Positions 7,110 through 18,583 of a stretch of DNA of 64,000 nucleotides are shown in pieces. This DNA is from a virus: positions 126,480 through 190,479 of the IMG/VR virus record IMGVR_UViG_3300027816_000052. One strand, given 5' to 3'. The stretch's first letter is position 1, and each line of letters begins with the position of its first letter. The notes under the pieces were generated by a model, which had not been told where the DNA came from, searched no databases, and saw only the letters and a list, made by a program, of their open reading frames with translations. A program made the position numbers and the translations under genes.

Positions 7110-10100
7110 ATGCCAAGTCAATTAACATTTGAAGCTACTGAATTTTTAAGAAATAAGTTGTTGAATAGAAATTTACCTTCCTATAATAAAGAAGGTCAAT
7201 TTTCTTCTCCACCTCCCCCAAATGCTTATGAATATCAGCAAAATGATTTTAATGTTATTGATTCACCTGATAATTTAATCGACGATGGTATTTTAATTAG
7301 TGGACAATACGCTTCAAATAAATACGGTCCAGATGGTGGTTATACAACGGATATAGCATCAATAGGTACTGTTAGCATTGGTTCAAATGAGGGACCGTAT
7401 GGTAACAATGATGCTGACCTATTAGAATTTAGCAAAAGTTTTCTATCTAACTTAGGTCTTAATAACATATATTCACCAGTTGCTGGTGTGGTCGGTGAGA
7501 ATTATAATTTTGTTTATACAACAGATGTTAAATTTCCCCAACCATCACCTAAGTGGTTATATTCACCTTATTTACCTTATTGGGATCCCCCTAGTTTTAG
7601 ACCATCATTTTATTCACCATTTGAATTATTTATAAATCCGTTCCCTGTTGGGAATAATGGTTCTTTAAGTGATGATTCAGTTTTAGCACAAAATAGTGCT
7701 AATTCATTCAGAACCATGATGCAATATCGAGTACAACAAAATTTATATACCGAAACAATCGGTAGATTGAATTTTATTGATGCTCTTAGCGATCCGACAG
7801 ATTGGATTGCAATTTTAAATGGTAATGTACCTTTAATTGAAAGAAATTATCAAATTACCGTACCACAGAGTTTACTTGGAAGGGGTGCGGATTTCTTAGC
7901 TAGATTACAAGGGTTATATTATCCAGCTTCAACAATTCCGGGTGATTATTTTGAAGAAGCTAATAGAACAGAAAACAACAATACGACATTTATTGGTCGA
8001 ACAATAGATTATATTGGTGGTTTATTTGGATTGGGCGGTAGAAGAGGTAGAACACCTTCTCAGTTATTTTTGGATAACACTAGTGCTGGACAAAAGAAAC
8101 AATTATCAAATAACTTAGAATTTAATAAGTATAGACCTTTTTATGTAACAAATTCAGCACAAAATCCTGTTGGTTTTGTATCGAGATTGTTGGGTATTCA
8201 GTTTCCCGCTGGAAATTATTATGTTGGAAGTCAGGATAGAGACCCAAGCTATATTTCATCACCTCCGGGTCAAATTCCGTTGGATTCAAGTGGAAAACAA
8301 ATTGATGCGTTGGTTTATGGTCCCGAATTATTAGCTAAAGATTTTGAAGGTACCGATAATAATTTAAAAATTGGTTTAGCTGGTAAAACGGTTATTGATA
8401 GTGGTGGAATTAATGGTGGTATGTCTTGGAACTCACAAAAATTCAGCGGTAATGCTGGATTTAAAGTTGGTCCCGGTGGTGATATTGTTAAAAATGATGA
8501 TGAATTTAATGCGATAAGTTCACAATATGAATCAACAAAATCAACAAATTATGATTTTAAAGAGGGAAGCATTCTTTATAATACACAAAAACTAATTGAT
8601 TCACAACCACCTAATGCGAATAGATATTCACATGCTGGTAATGCTATTGACCAAGTTTCAAAAATATTTAATGATGGTTATAAAGAAATAACAAAAGGTT
8701 CAAAAGTAATCAGTTATATTAACGAAAATGGAATTGAAAAGGGTCAAGAATATTGCAGAATCTTTACCAAAGATACACCATATTTAACGTATGCTGATTT
8801 ACAAAAGACCGATGGTAATATTAGAAAGTTTGAAAATTCAGTATTAAATAATACGTTTAATTTGAATATTGCACCATTTAAAGGTAATGGTAGTACCAAT
8901 ATTTTAAATGATTCTTCAGCAAATGCTAATGATGGTAAAGTTAAAAAATATATGTTCTCACTTGAGAATTTAGCTTGGAGAACATCATCAAAACCCGGTT
9001 TTAGAGTTCAAGATTTACCAATTTGCGAAAGAGGACCGAATGGTGGAAGAATAATGTGGTTTCCACCATATGAATTAACTTTTAATGAAGATTCAAGACC
9101 AGATTTTGCAACTCACGTATTCTTGGGTAGACCTGAACCGATTTATACGTACAAAAGTACATCAAGAAGTGGTTCTTTAAGTTGGAAAATAATTGTTGAC
9201 CATCCATCTGTACTTAACGTTATAACAAATAAAGTTTTAAGCAAAGAAACTAGTAAGGAAAAAGTTAATTCAATTATTGATTCATTTTTTGCTGGTTGTA
9301 AAAAGTATGATCTTTATGAATTAGCTGCGAAATACCCATCAATCCCAATTTCTGAATTAGAACTTTTACAAAATGTAATTAATAATCCGAATTCTTCGGA
9401 AGAAGATGTTCGTGAAGCATATCGACAAAATACGGTAACTGATGCTGGAGCACAAGACCCCTCAAGTACATCAACAAGTGGGTCAATTGATAGTTTTAAT
9501 GAAACGATGTTTTATTTCCCTGTATTAGATAACTCACAAGGGGTTTTAGCTAATACTAGTTATGAAATTTATTATAATGAGTATATTACGCAGAAGCAAA
9601 ATAATTACGTATCAGATAATTTAGCAAAAACTTTTATTGAAACTGAAGTTGAGCCAACACTAAATAACCTTGATAGTTTAATAGAGACGGTATATGACGC
9701 AATAAAAAATAAAGGTGTCAGTGTTGTTAAATTAAATTTTGAAGCTTCTATATACCCACCAAATCGTTCATTAGATATTAGTTCTGAACAGATTGCTGGT
9801 TCAACACCCTCAAACAAAGTTAGTACAATTAAAACTTATTTAACTCAAAGAGTTTTACCATCAGGTAATGAGGAAAAAACCTTAAGAGATTATATAAATA
9901 ATAATAAAGTAATTATTACAACATTATCAAGTCTTTCAGATATTGCATCAACTAATACCAACAGTTTTAATTGCTTAAATCCTGAGGAACCACAAACTGA
10001 AACTAATAAAATGGCGTGTAATAGTATTAGAATTAAAAGTATTATTACGGAAATAACACCGGAATCAAATACTGTTACTGAAAATGAAACACCAGTAGCA

Positions 10101-11852
10101 CAACCCGCAACAACACAACAACCAACATTATCTGAGCAATCAATAACAGGTATTTCAAAAAGATTATTGAGAAATCTTCTTTCAGAATGTGATTATTTCG
10201 AAATGATAAAAGAAGATGACCCAATGTTGTATGACTCAATAAGTCAGAAAATTAAATATTTCCAACCAGCATTTCATAGTATAACACCTGAGGGATTAAA
10301 TTCTAGATTAACATTTTTGCAACAATGTATGAGACCCGGAGAAACAATCCCAACTATTGGTGCTGACGGTCAACCAAAAACAACTGACGCATTAAATACA
10401 TCATTTGGTGCTCCACCTGTTCTTGTTTTACGAGTTGGAGATTTCTTTAATACTAAAATAATACCAACTAGTTTAAGTTTAAAATATGAAAATTTAGATA
10501 TTAATCCAGAAGGCATTGGTGTCCAACCCATGATTGCGACAGTTACCATGAGCTTTAATTTTATTGGTGGTCATGGACTAAGAGAACCTGTACAAAGATT
10601 GCAGAATGCGTTATCATTCAATTATTATGCGAATACTGAAATGTATGATGAAAGAGCGATTGCAACCGAAGATACGAAAAAATTTGACCGTCAAGTTCTT
10701 GATGCGATATTAGCTCAGGTTGAACCACCAAAAGCAACAGTTAATAATATAACGAATAATGGTGGTAATACAATTGGAGAAATAATTAATAGCGTTCAAA
10801 CAAGTACTAGTGAGACGGGTACTACTAGCTATATTAAGATTATGGACACATTAATTTCAGAGTCTCAAACATATTTTAATGCAACTATAAATGGATTTGA
10901 AGGAATAATTAATAATTATAATTATGGAATTCTACAATTGATTTCTGATAATAGAAAATATACCACAGGTAATTTTGGAGCGACTAATGTGGAAATTGTT
11001 GGTAAATCAAATAAAATACAAGATAATATTGATAAATTATTTAAATCGGTCATTTCTGATATTAAAAATGAAAATAATCCCGTTTTTAATAGTTTTAGTG
11101 CTTACACAACTAATGCCGAAAAAAGAATATTTAAGAGAAATTATGAAAATTATTTGAATGAGTTAAGAAATTCATTTACCGATAATTTAAATAACACAAT
11201 TAATGATTTAACCACAGCACAAGAAAATTTAATTTTTACCGTTGAAAAAATTAATTATTTAATTGATGAAAAGGCTGATGGATTAATACAGGGAAATGGT
11301 GATGTTAAAATATATAAACTAGCATCAAATAATGAGAAATTTATTATAATGGTTAAAGATTATGGAATTATTGCAACATCAGCAAATACCTTCCAACAAA
11401 TGCTAGTTGAGAAAAAATTATTATTTAATTCTTATATAAATAACATATTTGTTCCGGCAAACAATGATTTTAATACGCTAGAAGATGAGGTTAAAACAGA
11501 ATATATGATTATTTGTCAAAAATTATTAAATAATACTGATGAATTTTTAAACAAAATAACAAAAGACATTAGTGAAGATGTTAGTGATTCAATTATAGGT
11601 TATTATAATACTTTAAAAAATAATAGTTATAAAGAAGAATTTGATTCTGAGATTAAATTAATTAATGATTTTAAACAAGACAATCCTCAATACACTAAAT
11701 TTATTCCACTTGATAGCACACCAACAGAAAGAACTGTTGAGTTTGAGGTCGCAAAGGCATCAACATCAGAAAGAAATAAATTAATTAAACTTTATGATGA
11801 AGAAAATAGTGGTTCAAATAATACATATAATGGAAAATACAAATTTTTATAA
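7110..11852 (+). CDS. Large baseplate/tail structural protein, 1580 aa
   Basis: A very large protein, rich in Asn, Ser, Tyr and Thr, with no signal peptide. The N-terminal 350 residues are Pro/Tyr-rich. A segment near residues 640-700 ('RGPNGGRIMWFPPYELTF ... FLGRPEPIYTYKSTSR') and one near 1110-1150 ('LRVGDFFNTKIIPTSLSLKY ... IATVTMSFNFIGG') look like beta-sandwich baseplate domains of the sort found in tail-tube-cap and hub proteins. The last 400 residues are predicted helical and Lys/Asn-rich. Position between the tape measure and the gp53-like gene suggests a hub or tube-initiation role (T4 gp48/gp54/gp27 region), but I cannot assign a specific T4 counterpart. It is much longer than any of these. 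Confidence 0.6.
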   Translation: MPSQLTFEATEFLRNKLLNRNLPSYNKEGQFSSPPPPNAYEYQQNDFNVIDSPDNLIDDGILISGQYASNKYGPDGGYTTDIASIGTVSIGSNEGPYGNNDADLLEFSKSFLSNLGLNNIYSPVAGVVGENYNFVYTTDVKFPQPSPKWLYSPYLPYWDPPSFRPSFYSPFELFINPFPVGNNGSLSDDSVLAQNSANSFRTMMQYRVQQNLYTETIGRLNFIDALSDPTDWIAILNGNVPLIERNYQITVPQSLLGRGADFLARLQGLYYPASTIPGDYFEEANRTENNNTTFIGRTIDYIGGLFGLGGRRGRTPSQLFLDNTSAGQKKQLSNNLEFNKYRPFYVTNSAQNPVGFVSRLLGIQFPAGNYYVGSQDRDPSYISSPPGQIPLDSSGKQIDALVYGPELLAKDFEGTDNNLKIGLAGKTVIDSGGINGGMSWNSQKFSGNAGFKVGPGGDIVKNDDEFNAISSQYESTKSTNYDFKEGSILYNTQKLIDSQPPNANRYSHAGNAIDQVSKIFNDGYKEITKGSKVISYINENGIEKGQEYCRIFTKDTPYLTYADLQKTDGNIRKFENSVLNNTFNLNIAPFKGNGSTNILNDSSANANDGKVKKYMFSLENLAWRTSSKPGFRVQDLPICERGPNGGRIMWFPPYELTFNEDSRPDFATHVFLGRPEPIYTYKSTSRSGSLSWKIIVDHPSVLNVITNKVLSKETSKEKVNSIIDSFFAGCKKYDLYELAAKYPSIPISELELLQNVINNPNSSEEDVREAYRQNTVTDAGAQDPSSTSTSGSIDSFNETMFYFPVLDNSQGVLANTSYEIYYNEYITQKQNNYVSDNLAKTFIETEVEPTLNNLDSLIETVYDAIKNKGVSVVKLNFEASIYPPNRSLDISSEQIAGSTPSNKVSTIKTYLTQRVLPSGNEEKTLRDYINNNKVIITTLSSLSDIASTNTNSFNCLNPEEPQTETNKMACNSIRIKSIITEITPESNTVTENETPVAQPATTQQPTLSEQSITGISKRLLRNLLSECDYFEMIKEDDPMLYDSISQKIKYFQPAFHSITPEGLNSRLTFLQQCMRPGETIPTIGADGQPKTTDALNTSFGAPPVLVLRVGDFFNTKIIPTSLSLKYENLDINPEGIGVQPMIATVTMSFNFIGGHGLREPVQRLQNALSFNYYANTEMYDERAIATEDTKKFDRQVLDAILAQVEPPKATVNNITNNGGNTIGEIINSVQTSTSETGTTSYIKIMDTLISESQTYFNATINGFEGIINNYNYGILQLISDNRKYTTGNFGATNVEIVGKSNKIQDNIDKLFKSVISDIKNENNPVFNSFSAYTTNAEKRIFKRNYENYLNELRNSFTDNLNNTINDLTTAQENLIFTVEKINYLIDEKADGLIQGNGDVKIYKLASNNEKFIIMVKDYGIIATSANTFQQMLVEKKLLFNSYINNIFVPANNDFNTLEDEVKTEYMIICQKLLNNTDEFLNKITKDISEDVSDSIIGYYNTLKNNSYKEEFDSEIKLINDFKQDNPQYTKFIPLDSTPTERTVEFEVAKASTSERNKLIKLYDEENSGSNNTYNGKYKFL

Positions 11853-11854
11853 GC

Positions 11855-12175
11855 ATGTATAGGTACTACGATAGATATAAAAATTTTTTAATTAATGGTC
11901 AACAAACTGTTGTACCATTTATATCTATTCCAGAAAAAAATTCAGATAAACAATACATATATAAAGAGAACGTTAGTCGTTTAGATAAGGTTTCATTTGA
12001 ATATTATGGTTCGCCATTATTTACTTGGTTAATATTATCAGCAAATCCAAAATTTGGTGGACTTGAAAGTAATATACCGGATGGATCAGTATTGACAATC
12101 CCATTTCCATTGGTAACTTCTCTACAAGATTATAATTCACAGTTAGAAAACTACTTCTTCTATTATGGTAGATAA
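11855..12175 (+). CDS. Baseplate wedge protein gp53-like with LysM/tail-X-like fold
   Basis: A 106-residue protein. The core 'RLDKVSFEYYGSPLFTWLILSANPKFGG ... IPDGSVLTIPFP' has the pattern of LysM-like tail proteins (tail protein X of P2, baseplate gp53 of T4): a short strand, 'YGSPxFTWxIL', an Asn-Pro turn, and a terminal 'GSVLTIP' strand. Such proteins link hub and wedge. It starts 3 nt after the stop of the upstream giant protein and overlaps the start of the next gene by 11 nt, so the three are probably translationally coupled. The N-terminal 'MYRYYDRYKNFLI' is a common start in this family. Confidence 0.65.
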   Translation: MYRYYDRYKNFLINGQQTVVPFISIPEKNSDKQYIYKENVSRLDKVSFEYYGSPLFTWLILSANPKFGGLESNIPDGSVLTIPFPLVTSLQDYNSQLENYFFYYGR

Positions 12176-15100
12176 CGAAAAAATATTAGTTGAGGTTGAT
12201 TATGACAATATTGTTTTAATTGACCCAAATAAAGTAATTGGTGATAATGGAAAATCGCAAGAACGACTTGTTAAGCAAGAAGATTTAGTTATGTATGCAA
12301 ATCTTGAAGCTATTTTTGTTCCTCGCACAAAATTTAATATAGGTTCCGCCCAAGACGATACGGTTCAACCAGTAACAATAGCAACAAATAATTTCGGCGC
12401 AATAAATTTTTTAAATCCCGGAAATGAAGGTTTTTTTACAACAGAATGGTCTGATGAAATTACGGGTAAAGATACTTTAAAAAATGAAGGTACAAATCAA
12501 ATAAGACAGGTAATTGATACAAATAGTGCTTTTTATTTAAAACAAAAAATCGATAATGTTAAAGATACACAAACGTTAGGTATAACTAACATTCTTGTTG
12601 ATAATAACGCATCTCAAACACCTGTGGTTACAATAGATTTGGTCGATGTTGGTGGAAGAACCCTTTTTGAAAAAGGTGACGAATCCCCATATTCTGTATT
12701 TTTTAATTTACCATATCCAACATTCTATTTAACATTAAAAGGTTATTTTGGAAAAGCAATCAGATATCAGTTGATTTTAGCTAAATTCACATCTGAATTA
12801 GATTCACAAAATGGTAATTTTACTGTTAGATTAACTTTTTATTCATATAAGTATACAATATTAGCTGATTTACAAATAGGTTCTGTTTTGGCGTTACCAA
12901 ACATGTATAATACAACTTATACGTTAATACCAACAACCGAAACCAACCAAAATTCAGATGCAGCAAGAATTTCTGTTGGACAAACAGATAAGCCGGTAAC
13001 AAATGTTGTTGTTGGTAAAGGCTATCAAAAAATAAGAGAATTATATTCTGAGTATAAAAGCAAGGACTTAATACCTGAAGATTTTCCTGAATTATCGATA
13101 CCACAATTAGTGGTTAAACTTGAAAATTTTGAAAGAAATATAATAGCACAATTAGGCACCGAAAAATTTGATTCATTTACCGACATTAAAAATTATAAAG
13201 AAGGTATTAAAAACCTACAAACTAAAGTATTCTCAACAAATCTTGAAGCTTGGTCCAGAAAATATTTGGATTTGGAAAATTACTATATTTTAATCAAACT
13301 AAAAACAAATGACCCAGAAGTAAGAGCTTATAGATATAAAAAAGAAATTAGTAGTGATTTACAAAAAATTGAAAATGCTAAAGCCGAACTAACTAAATTA
13401 ATAGAAGAATTAAAAGAAGTTTGGACAAAAAATAGCACATTAGGCCCAAATGGAACGTATACTATTAATGGTAAAACAATAGAATCACAAATTAATTTTA
13501 ACCTAAATGTTGATTTAATAAATAAAAATATTAGTGATAACCAAATTGATTGGTGTGAAACCTATAGAAGAAAATTTGGGCGACAGATAAATGAAAAATG
13601 TAAAGAAAGTGTTATAGAAAATTATGGTGATTTTTCTAGCACAATATATATTGAAAATAGTACAGAAATAGTAATTAATAATATATTTGTTTTTAATGGT
13701 GAAAATTCCTTCAATAAGGAAATTAATCAAATGATAACCAAAGCAAATAATATTGAAGAACAAATTGAAAAAGAATTAACCGCAATTTTACAAAAAAAAT
13801 TAGAATCTGCTGAAGGTTTAGGTTTTAAGCCAACAATTAGAAATATTTTTGCAATTATATTTGCATCGGTAGAAGGTATTTTTAGGTTACTTGATGATGT
13901 TCATAAAGATGCTTTTGATCAGAGATATAGTAGAGTTAGATACGATGCTTTATTTTCCGATGGTAAAGACGATGTTAGCTCTGATTCAACAGATTTAGTA
14001 TCAAAAACTCAAGAACCAAATCAAACTAACGGTGATATTCAGGTATATCCTTGGCCTGAGTTTTTTATAAAAACAGAAACTGAGAATAAAATTAGTTTTC
14101 CTTTAGCTTATCCGGCTGATCCTGAACTAATTGAAAAAACACAAGCAGATAATTACGATATTTGGCCTGAAGTTGAATTTGTTGAAGAAATGATAAAAGG
14201 TCTTACACAGAGAGATGTTGTGTTCAATACTTCCGATGTTACTTCAGACGAAGAATATAGTGTAAATAGATTATCACTTAATGCAATTGAATTTCCAACA
14301 ACAAATAGGTCTTATGGTCCAAAAGAATTTGTTAAATTCTTTTATGAAATAAAAGAAAGATTAATTGTAGCTTCAACAATTGATAAACTTAACAGAAATT
14401 ATAAGCAAACGAATGATATAACTGAGGTTATTGCTCAAATGGAGGCGTATAATATACTTACATCATTAAGTGTAGATAATCCTCAGATTATTACCGCATT
14501 AAAGAATTTTAAGATAGATAATCAAGAAAATTTTGATGCTTATTTGAAACAAATATCAAATGAAGGTATTGGTGAAAGCTGGCAATTATATATTAGAGGT
14601 TTATATAGCACACCATATTTAAGAGAATTAACAGAACAAACAAAAGATTTTAATATATTACCCAGCGATATAATTTCAGGTCCATCACCAAATTCTGAAG
14701 TTGAAAGTATTAACAAATTAGTTATGTTTTTAAATCAGGATTCAAATGTTATTGATTTTACCGATATATATCCGATAGTAAATCTTGAATGGGCAAGACA
14801 AAATTTGGCAAATGGTTCCGGATTAGGTTCAATAACTAATTTAACTAAAACATCTTCTGTTATTGGGTTTAATTCAGAAAAAAAACATATTACTAATTTT
14901 AACACTAATGAAAATGACAAAATAAAAAGACCATTAACAAGTTTTTCTTTTACATTACAGACACCGCCAAACACATATAACAACTCAATTGAACTAAATA
15001 CTTTTTATCAAAATAGATATAATAATTATAATAATTTATTACCAACCGAAGGACTTATAACATATGAAAATTCTCCACCTAGTTCAGTTGGTAACAATCA

Positions 15101-18100
15101 AACTACATCTATATTCAATACACCTTTTATGATTAATGCACTACAAAGTGCTGCGGATAAACTAAGAAATAATAACCCACACCCATTTACTGAGGCTGCG
15201 TACCTTTTTTTAAATTCACTACCGCTCTCAACTCTCAAAGAAAAGTATATTTCACAAAATGAAAATTCTATTAACAACTTAGATTACTTAATTTCATCAT
15301 TTAAAAAATTTGGTGCAACGCATAAGCTGCCATACGCTTGGATATTAAAATATGGATCTATTTGGCATAGATATAAAAATTATGTTGATTCAAACGGAAC
15401 AAATGATTTAATAAACAATGTTTGGACTAACGCAAATACATTCACAAATTTCGACCCTGTAAATAGTAACCCAACAAGGCAATATAATCTATCAATTAGT
15501 GGTGAAACAAATTCAATTGTTTTACAAAACGTTGGGAATAACGTTACAAGTATGAATTTGGGTTTTTATCCTAAATTAATAAATGATTTTTATTATCTAT
15601 TAACAAATAAAGAATATTTTCAAACATATTCAGATTCCGAAATACAGGAAAAAATTGATAACCAAAGTTTGTTTTTAAATCGAAATCAAGTCAATAGTTA
15701 TGCACAAGGGGTTGATTTATTAAATCCTAGTAGGTCGATTTCTATAAAATATTGGGATGTATTGTTAAAAACAAATGATTCAAGTGATTTTTCAGATGAA
15801 AATAAACAGAAAACAATTGTGTTACCATCGTTTGGTACAACAACTAATCAATCTAAGTTTGAGTGTTTTAGTGACTCAAACCAACTAAATGTTGAAGTTT
15901 TAAATAATCAATCACTTTTTAATGGTTCGGCTAGACTTTTCTGGGCAGCACCAAACTATGGATATTTTGACGAGTCTCAAGCGATCAAACCAAATTATGA
16001 CGAATATCTTAAAGAAATATTTACTCAAGCACAGAATCAAACACCATTTTCAATTAACTCGTCATATTCAAAAATAGATGAATTAATACCAACATTTAAA
16101 AAAGAAATTTTGGATAAATTTGAAGAGGAGTTTTTAAAATTCTCACAAAGCTCTTTAAATATTCCTGAAGAAAATAGAGGTACAAATTCTTATTTGAAAA
16201 ACTTTCAATTATTGTTATCAAATTTATTAATTATTGATGATGTTTCAGTAAATACATCTGTTGTTAATAACGTTTGGTCAAATCAAACAAAAAAGTTCTC
16301 ACAAACAATAACCACATTTTTATTAAATAATGATATCTATTTTAGATATGGTAATCCATCTAATTTTAATAGAAGAATTTTTAATTCATTTAACACAAAA
16401 ACTGTTGTAGATCCTTATTCTTATAATGGTTATATAAATAATACATTACCACCACAAATTAGCTTATCGGCATCAGAAACAAACAATCCTGATGCGTGGA
16501 ACGCAATGAAGAAATATATTGGGTTTTACACAATTTCGGGTATGAATTATTCTGATACCGGATCAACACTAACAGATTTTTTCATTGATATTGACGTTGA
16601 ATTTACAAAAGAAAATGTGGAAAATCTTTTCCCATTAATTCAAATTTATGGTACACAAAAATTAAATGGTCCAATAAATAAAGAACAATTTAAACAAAAA
16701 TTATATGATTATTTAATTAATAATGTTGATGGTTTTGAAGCAAATATTTTACAAAAAACAATAACCATTTTACAAAAACAACTACCAAATGTAAGTTCTG
16801 TTTCACAAGAAAATAGAATACCCCCTTCTAATGATAAGCAAGGTAAACTTGAATTATGGCAACATTTTAAGACCTTTAATGACAGATGGATTGCTGGTAA
16901 TGATTATAAAAACAAAACACTTTTTGAGGATGTTCTATTTTTAGATAGAGCAAGTAGAGATTTAGGTAATTTAGTTTATGTTGATATCTTTAAATTAAAA
17001 GATAGAATAAAAGCAAGATATGATGGAAAGGGTAGGGTTATTGATTTAATAAGCGCAATTCTTGAAGAAAACAAATTTATTATGATGCCTTTACCAGCAT
17101 TCGTTAATTTTTACGGAGTTACAACACCACAATTAACAGATAATCCTAGTATTGAATCATCTTTTGATTTTGCAAATGATTTATTTGGTACATTTTTAAA
17201 TGTAGATTATAGAAATTCATCACCAAAATTAGTTTGTTTTTACACCGATATCCCAAGTCAGCATTTAGATTTAAAAAATAATCCAAACTATCTTTATAGA
17301 ACCGATGCATTTGATTTAGGAAGACCATCAAATAACACAAATAGAGAAAGTTTAGCTAATAAAAAGGATTGGTATTTCTCAAATCGATGTGTTGGATTTA
17401 ATGTTGATTTTGGAACTAGAAATCAAAGTATGTTTAAAACATTAACTTTAAGTCAAGAAAATACTTCAAACACATCAGAAACATTTAAAATATATGAAAT
17501 GATGGCTGACCAAGCTGCTGGCAGGTCTGTTGCACAACAGAACGTTTCGTTATTTACTGAATATAGAAATAGATCATATACTTGTACCGTAATGGGAATG
17601 GGTAACGCATTAATCCAACCAACAATGTACTTTAATTTAAAACATGTACCAATGTTCAGCGGTCCTTATATGATTTTAAGTGTAAAACATATTTTAAATT
17701 CTGGTGAATTTATAACCCAGTTTACTGGTGTTAGAATGCCGGTATTTTCATTACCAACAATCAACAATTCATTAGCGTCACTAAACACTAATTTATTTAG
17801 TAAAATTTTTAGTGATATAAAAGCAGACGTACAAAAAGCACAAGCCGATGGTGATTTAAGTTCAAACAAAATAAACTCAAATAATTCAATACAACTTCAA
17901 ACTTCAAAAGATAAATCACCTGTTTCTGAAGGATGTACAATTTATACTCTTGGTGATAATACAAACACAATATACTCAACATATAGAAAAGCGGGTCAAG
18001 CAATTAGAAATTCATACTCAATTCAAGAAATAATTTCTATCATAAAAAGTAAAGTGGTTGGTTCAGATGATAATACCAAAAAAATTAGAGCAATGGTATT

Positions 18101-18557
18101 TTCAACAATTTATCTCGATGGTGGCGATAGACAAGAAGTAATTGCGTGGAACAATAATTTTGGAGGTGCGCCGTTAAAAGACCTTCAGGATAATATAATT
18201 TCTTATTCAGAATCCGCTAACGTATATTTCCAAAAACAATATTTATGTTTAAGAGGAATAGATGGATATACATTACCATACCCAACATTTGAAACCGTCG
18301 ATAATAATATCTTATTCTTAAGAGATAAATTTACGAATTTAACGGGAAATATTGATTTATCATCTTACACAAATGACACAATTACAGGAAACACTTTAAC
18401 AAATACATTATTTAAGAATTGGGTACAAAATTGGCCCAAGAATAATCAAGTTGATTTTGAAGATTTTGTAAGAACAAATGAAAAAAAGGCGCAAAGTTTA
18501 AAAAATAAATTTGGTCAATCGGTTTCATTAATGAATTCTATGAATCTTTTCACATAA
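12165..18557 (+). CDS. Giant baseplate hub protein, 2130 aa
   Basis: The largest gene in the window. The N-terminus (residues about 40-260) is a beta-rich domain containing 'SPYSVFFNLPYPTFYLTLKGYFG' and 'FTVRLTFYSYKYTILADLQIGS'. The middle 1400 residues are Asn/Ser/Thr-rich, with one coiled-coil-like stretch around 390-430. Near residues 1780-1865 the pattern 'CTVMGMGNALIQPTMYFNL ... PMFSGPYMILSVKHIL' resembles the terminal strands of gp27/gpD-type hub domains, in which a ligand-binding barrel ends in a 'G-x-Y-x-I-x-x-V-x-H' strand. Residues about 1920-2010 form a distinct small domain that could be a murein-degrading or plug module, but no catalytic motif is certain. It overlaps the gp53-like gene and is inferred to be part of the central hub. 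Confidence 0.55.
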   Translation: MVDNEKILVEVDYDNIVLIDPNKVIGDNGKSQERLVKQEDLVMYANLEAIFVPRTKFNIGSAQDDTVQPVTIATNNFGAINFLNPGNEGFFTTEWSDEITGKDTLKNEGTNQIRQVIDTNSAFYLKQKIDNVKDTQTLGITNILVDNNASQTPVVTIDLVDVGGRTLFEKGDESPYSVFFNLPYPTFYLTLKGYFGKAIRYQLILAKFTSELDSQNGNFTVRLTFYSYKYTILADLQIGSVLALPNMYNTTYTLIPTTETNQNSDAARISVGQTDKPVTNVVVGKGYQKIRELYSEYKSKDLIPEDFPELSIPQLVVKLENFERNIIAQLGTEKFDSFTDIKNYKEGIKNLQTKVFSTNLEAWSRKYLDLENYYILIKLKTNDPEVRAYRYKKEISSDLQKIENAKAELTKLIEELKEVWTKNSTLGPNGTYTINGKTIESQINFNLNVDLINKNISDNQIDWCETYRRKFGRQINEKCKESVIENYGDFSSTIYIENSTEIVINNIFVFNGENSFNKEINQMITKANNIEEQIEKELTAILQKKLESAEGLGFKPTIRNIFAIIFASVEGIFRLLDDVHKDAFDQRYSRVRYDALFSDGKDDVSSDSTDLVSKTQEPNQTNGDIQVYPWPEFFIKTETENKISFPLAYPADPELIEKTQADNYDIWPEVEFVEEMIKGLTQRDVVFNTSDVTSDEEYSVNRLSLNAIEFPTTNRSYGPKEFVKFFYEIKERLIVASTIDKLNRNYKQTNDITEVIAQMEAYNILTSLSVDNPQIITALKNFKIDNQENFDAYLKQISNEGIGESWQLYIRGLYSTPYLRELTEQTKDFNILPSDIISGPSPNSEVESINKLVMFLNQDSNVIDFTDIYPIVNLEWARQNLANGSGLGSITNLTKTSSVIGFNSEKKHITNFNTNENDKIKRPLTSFSFTLQTPPNTYNNSIELNTFYQNRYNNYNNLLPTEGLITYENSPPSSVGNNQTTSIFNTPFMINALQSAADKLRNNNPHPFTEAAYLFLNSLPLSTLKEKYISQNENSINNLDYLISSFKKFGATHKLPYAWILKYGSIWHRYKNYVDSNGTNDLINNVWTNANTFTNFDPVNSNPTRQYNLSISGETNSIVLQNVGNNVTSMNLGFYPKLINDFYYLLTNKEYFQTYSDSEIQEKIDNQSLFLNRNQVNSYAQGVDLLNPSRSISIKYWDVLLKTNDSSDFSDENKQKTIVLPSFGTTTNQSKFECFSDSNQLNVEVLNNQSLFNGSARLFWAAPNYGYFDESQAIKPNYDEYLKEIFTQAQNQTPFSINSSYSKIDELIPTFKKEILDKFEEEFLKFSQSSLNIPEENRGTNSYLKNFQLLLSNLLIIDDVSVNTSVVNNVWSNQTKKFSQTITTFLLNNDIYFRYGNPSNFNRRIFNSFNTKTVVDPYSYNGYINNTLPPQISLSASETNNPDAWNAMKKYIGFYTISGMNYSDTGSTLTDFFIDIDVEFTKENVENLFPLIQIYGTQKLNGPINKEQFKQKLYDYLINNVDGFEANILQKTITILQKQLPNVSSVSQENRIPPSNDKQGKLELWQHFKTFNDRWIAGNDYKNKTLFEDVLFLDRASRDLGNLVYVDIFKLKDRIKARYDGKGRVIDLISAILEENKFIMMPLPAFVNFYGVTTPQLTDNPSIESSFDFANDLFGTFLNVDYRNSSPKLVCFYTDIPSQHLDLKNNPNYLYRTDAFDLGRPSNNTNRESLANKKDWYFSNRCVGFNVDFGTRNQSMFKTLTLSQENTSNTSETFKIYEMMADQAAGRSVAQQNVSLFTEYRNRSYTCTVMGMGNALIQPTMYFNLKHVPMFSGPYMILSVKHILNSGEFITQFTGVRMPVFSLPTINNSLASLNTNLFSKIFSDIKADVQKAQADGDLSSNKINSNNSIQLQTSKDKSPVSEGCTIYTLGDNTNTIYSTYRKAGQAIRNSYSIQEIISIIKSKVVGSDDNTKKIRAMVFSTIYLDGGDRQEVIAWNNNFGGAPLKDLQDNIISYSESANVYFQKQYLCLRGIDGYTLPYPTFETVDNNILFLRDKFTNLTGNIDLSSYTNDTITGNTLTNTLFKNWVQNWPKNNQVDFEDFVRTNEKKAQSLKNKFGQSVSLMNSMNLFT

Positions 18558-18562
18558 TCATA

Positions 18563-18570
18563 TATTTATA
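18563..18570 (+). promoter_or_regulatory. TATTTA-type element upstream of 74-aa gene
   Basis: TATTTATA 13 nt before the ATG at 18584, followed by an A-rich leader. Confidence 0.45.
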
Positions 18571-18583
18571 TAATAAAAACAAA

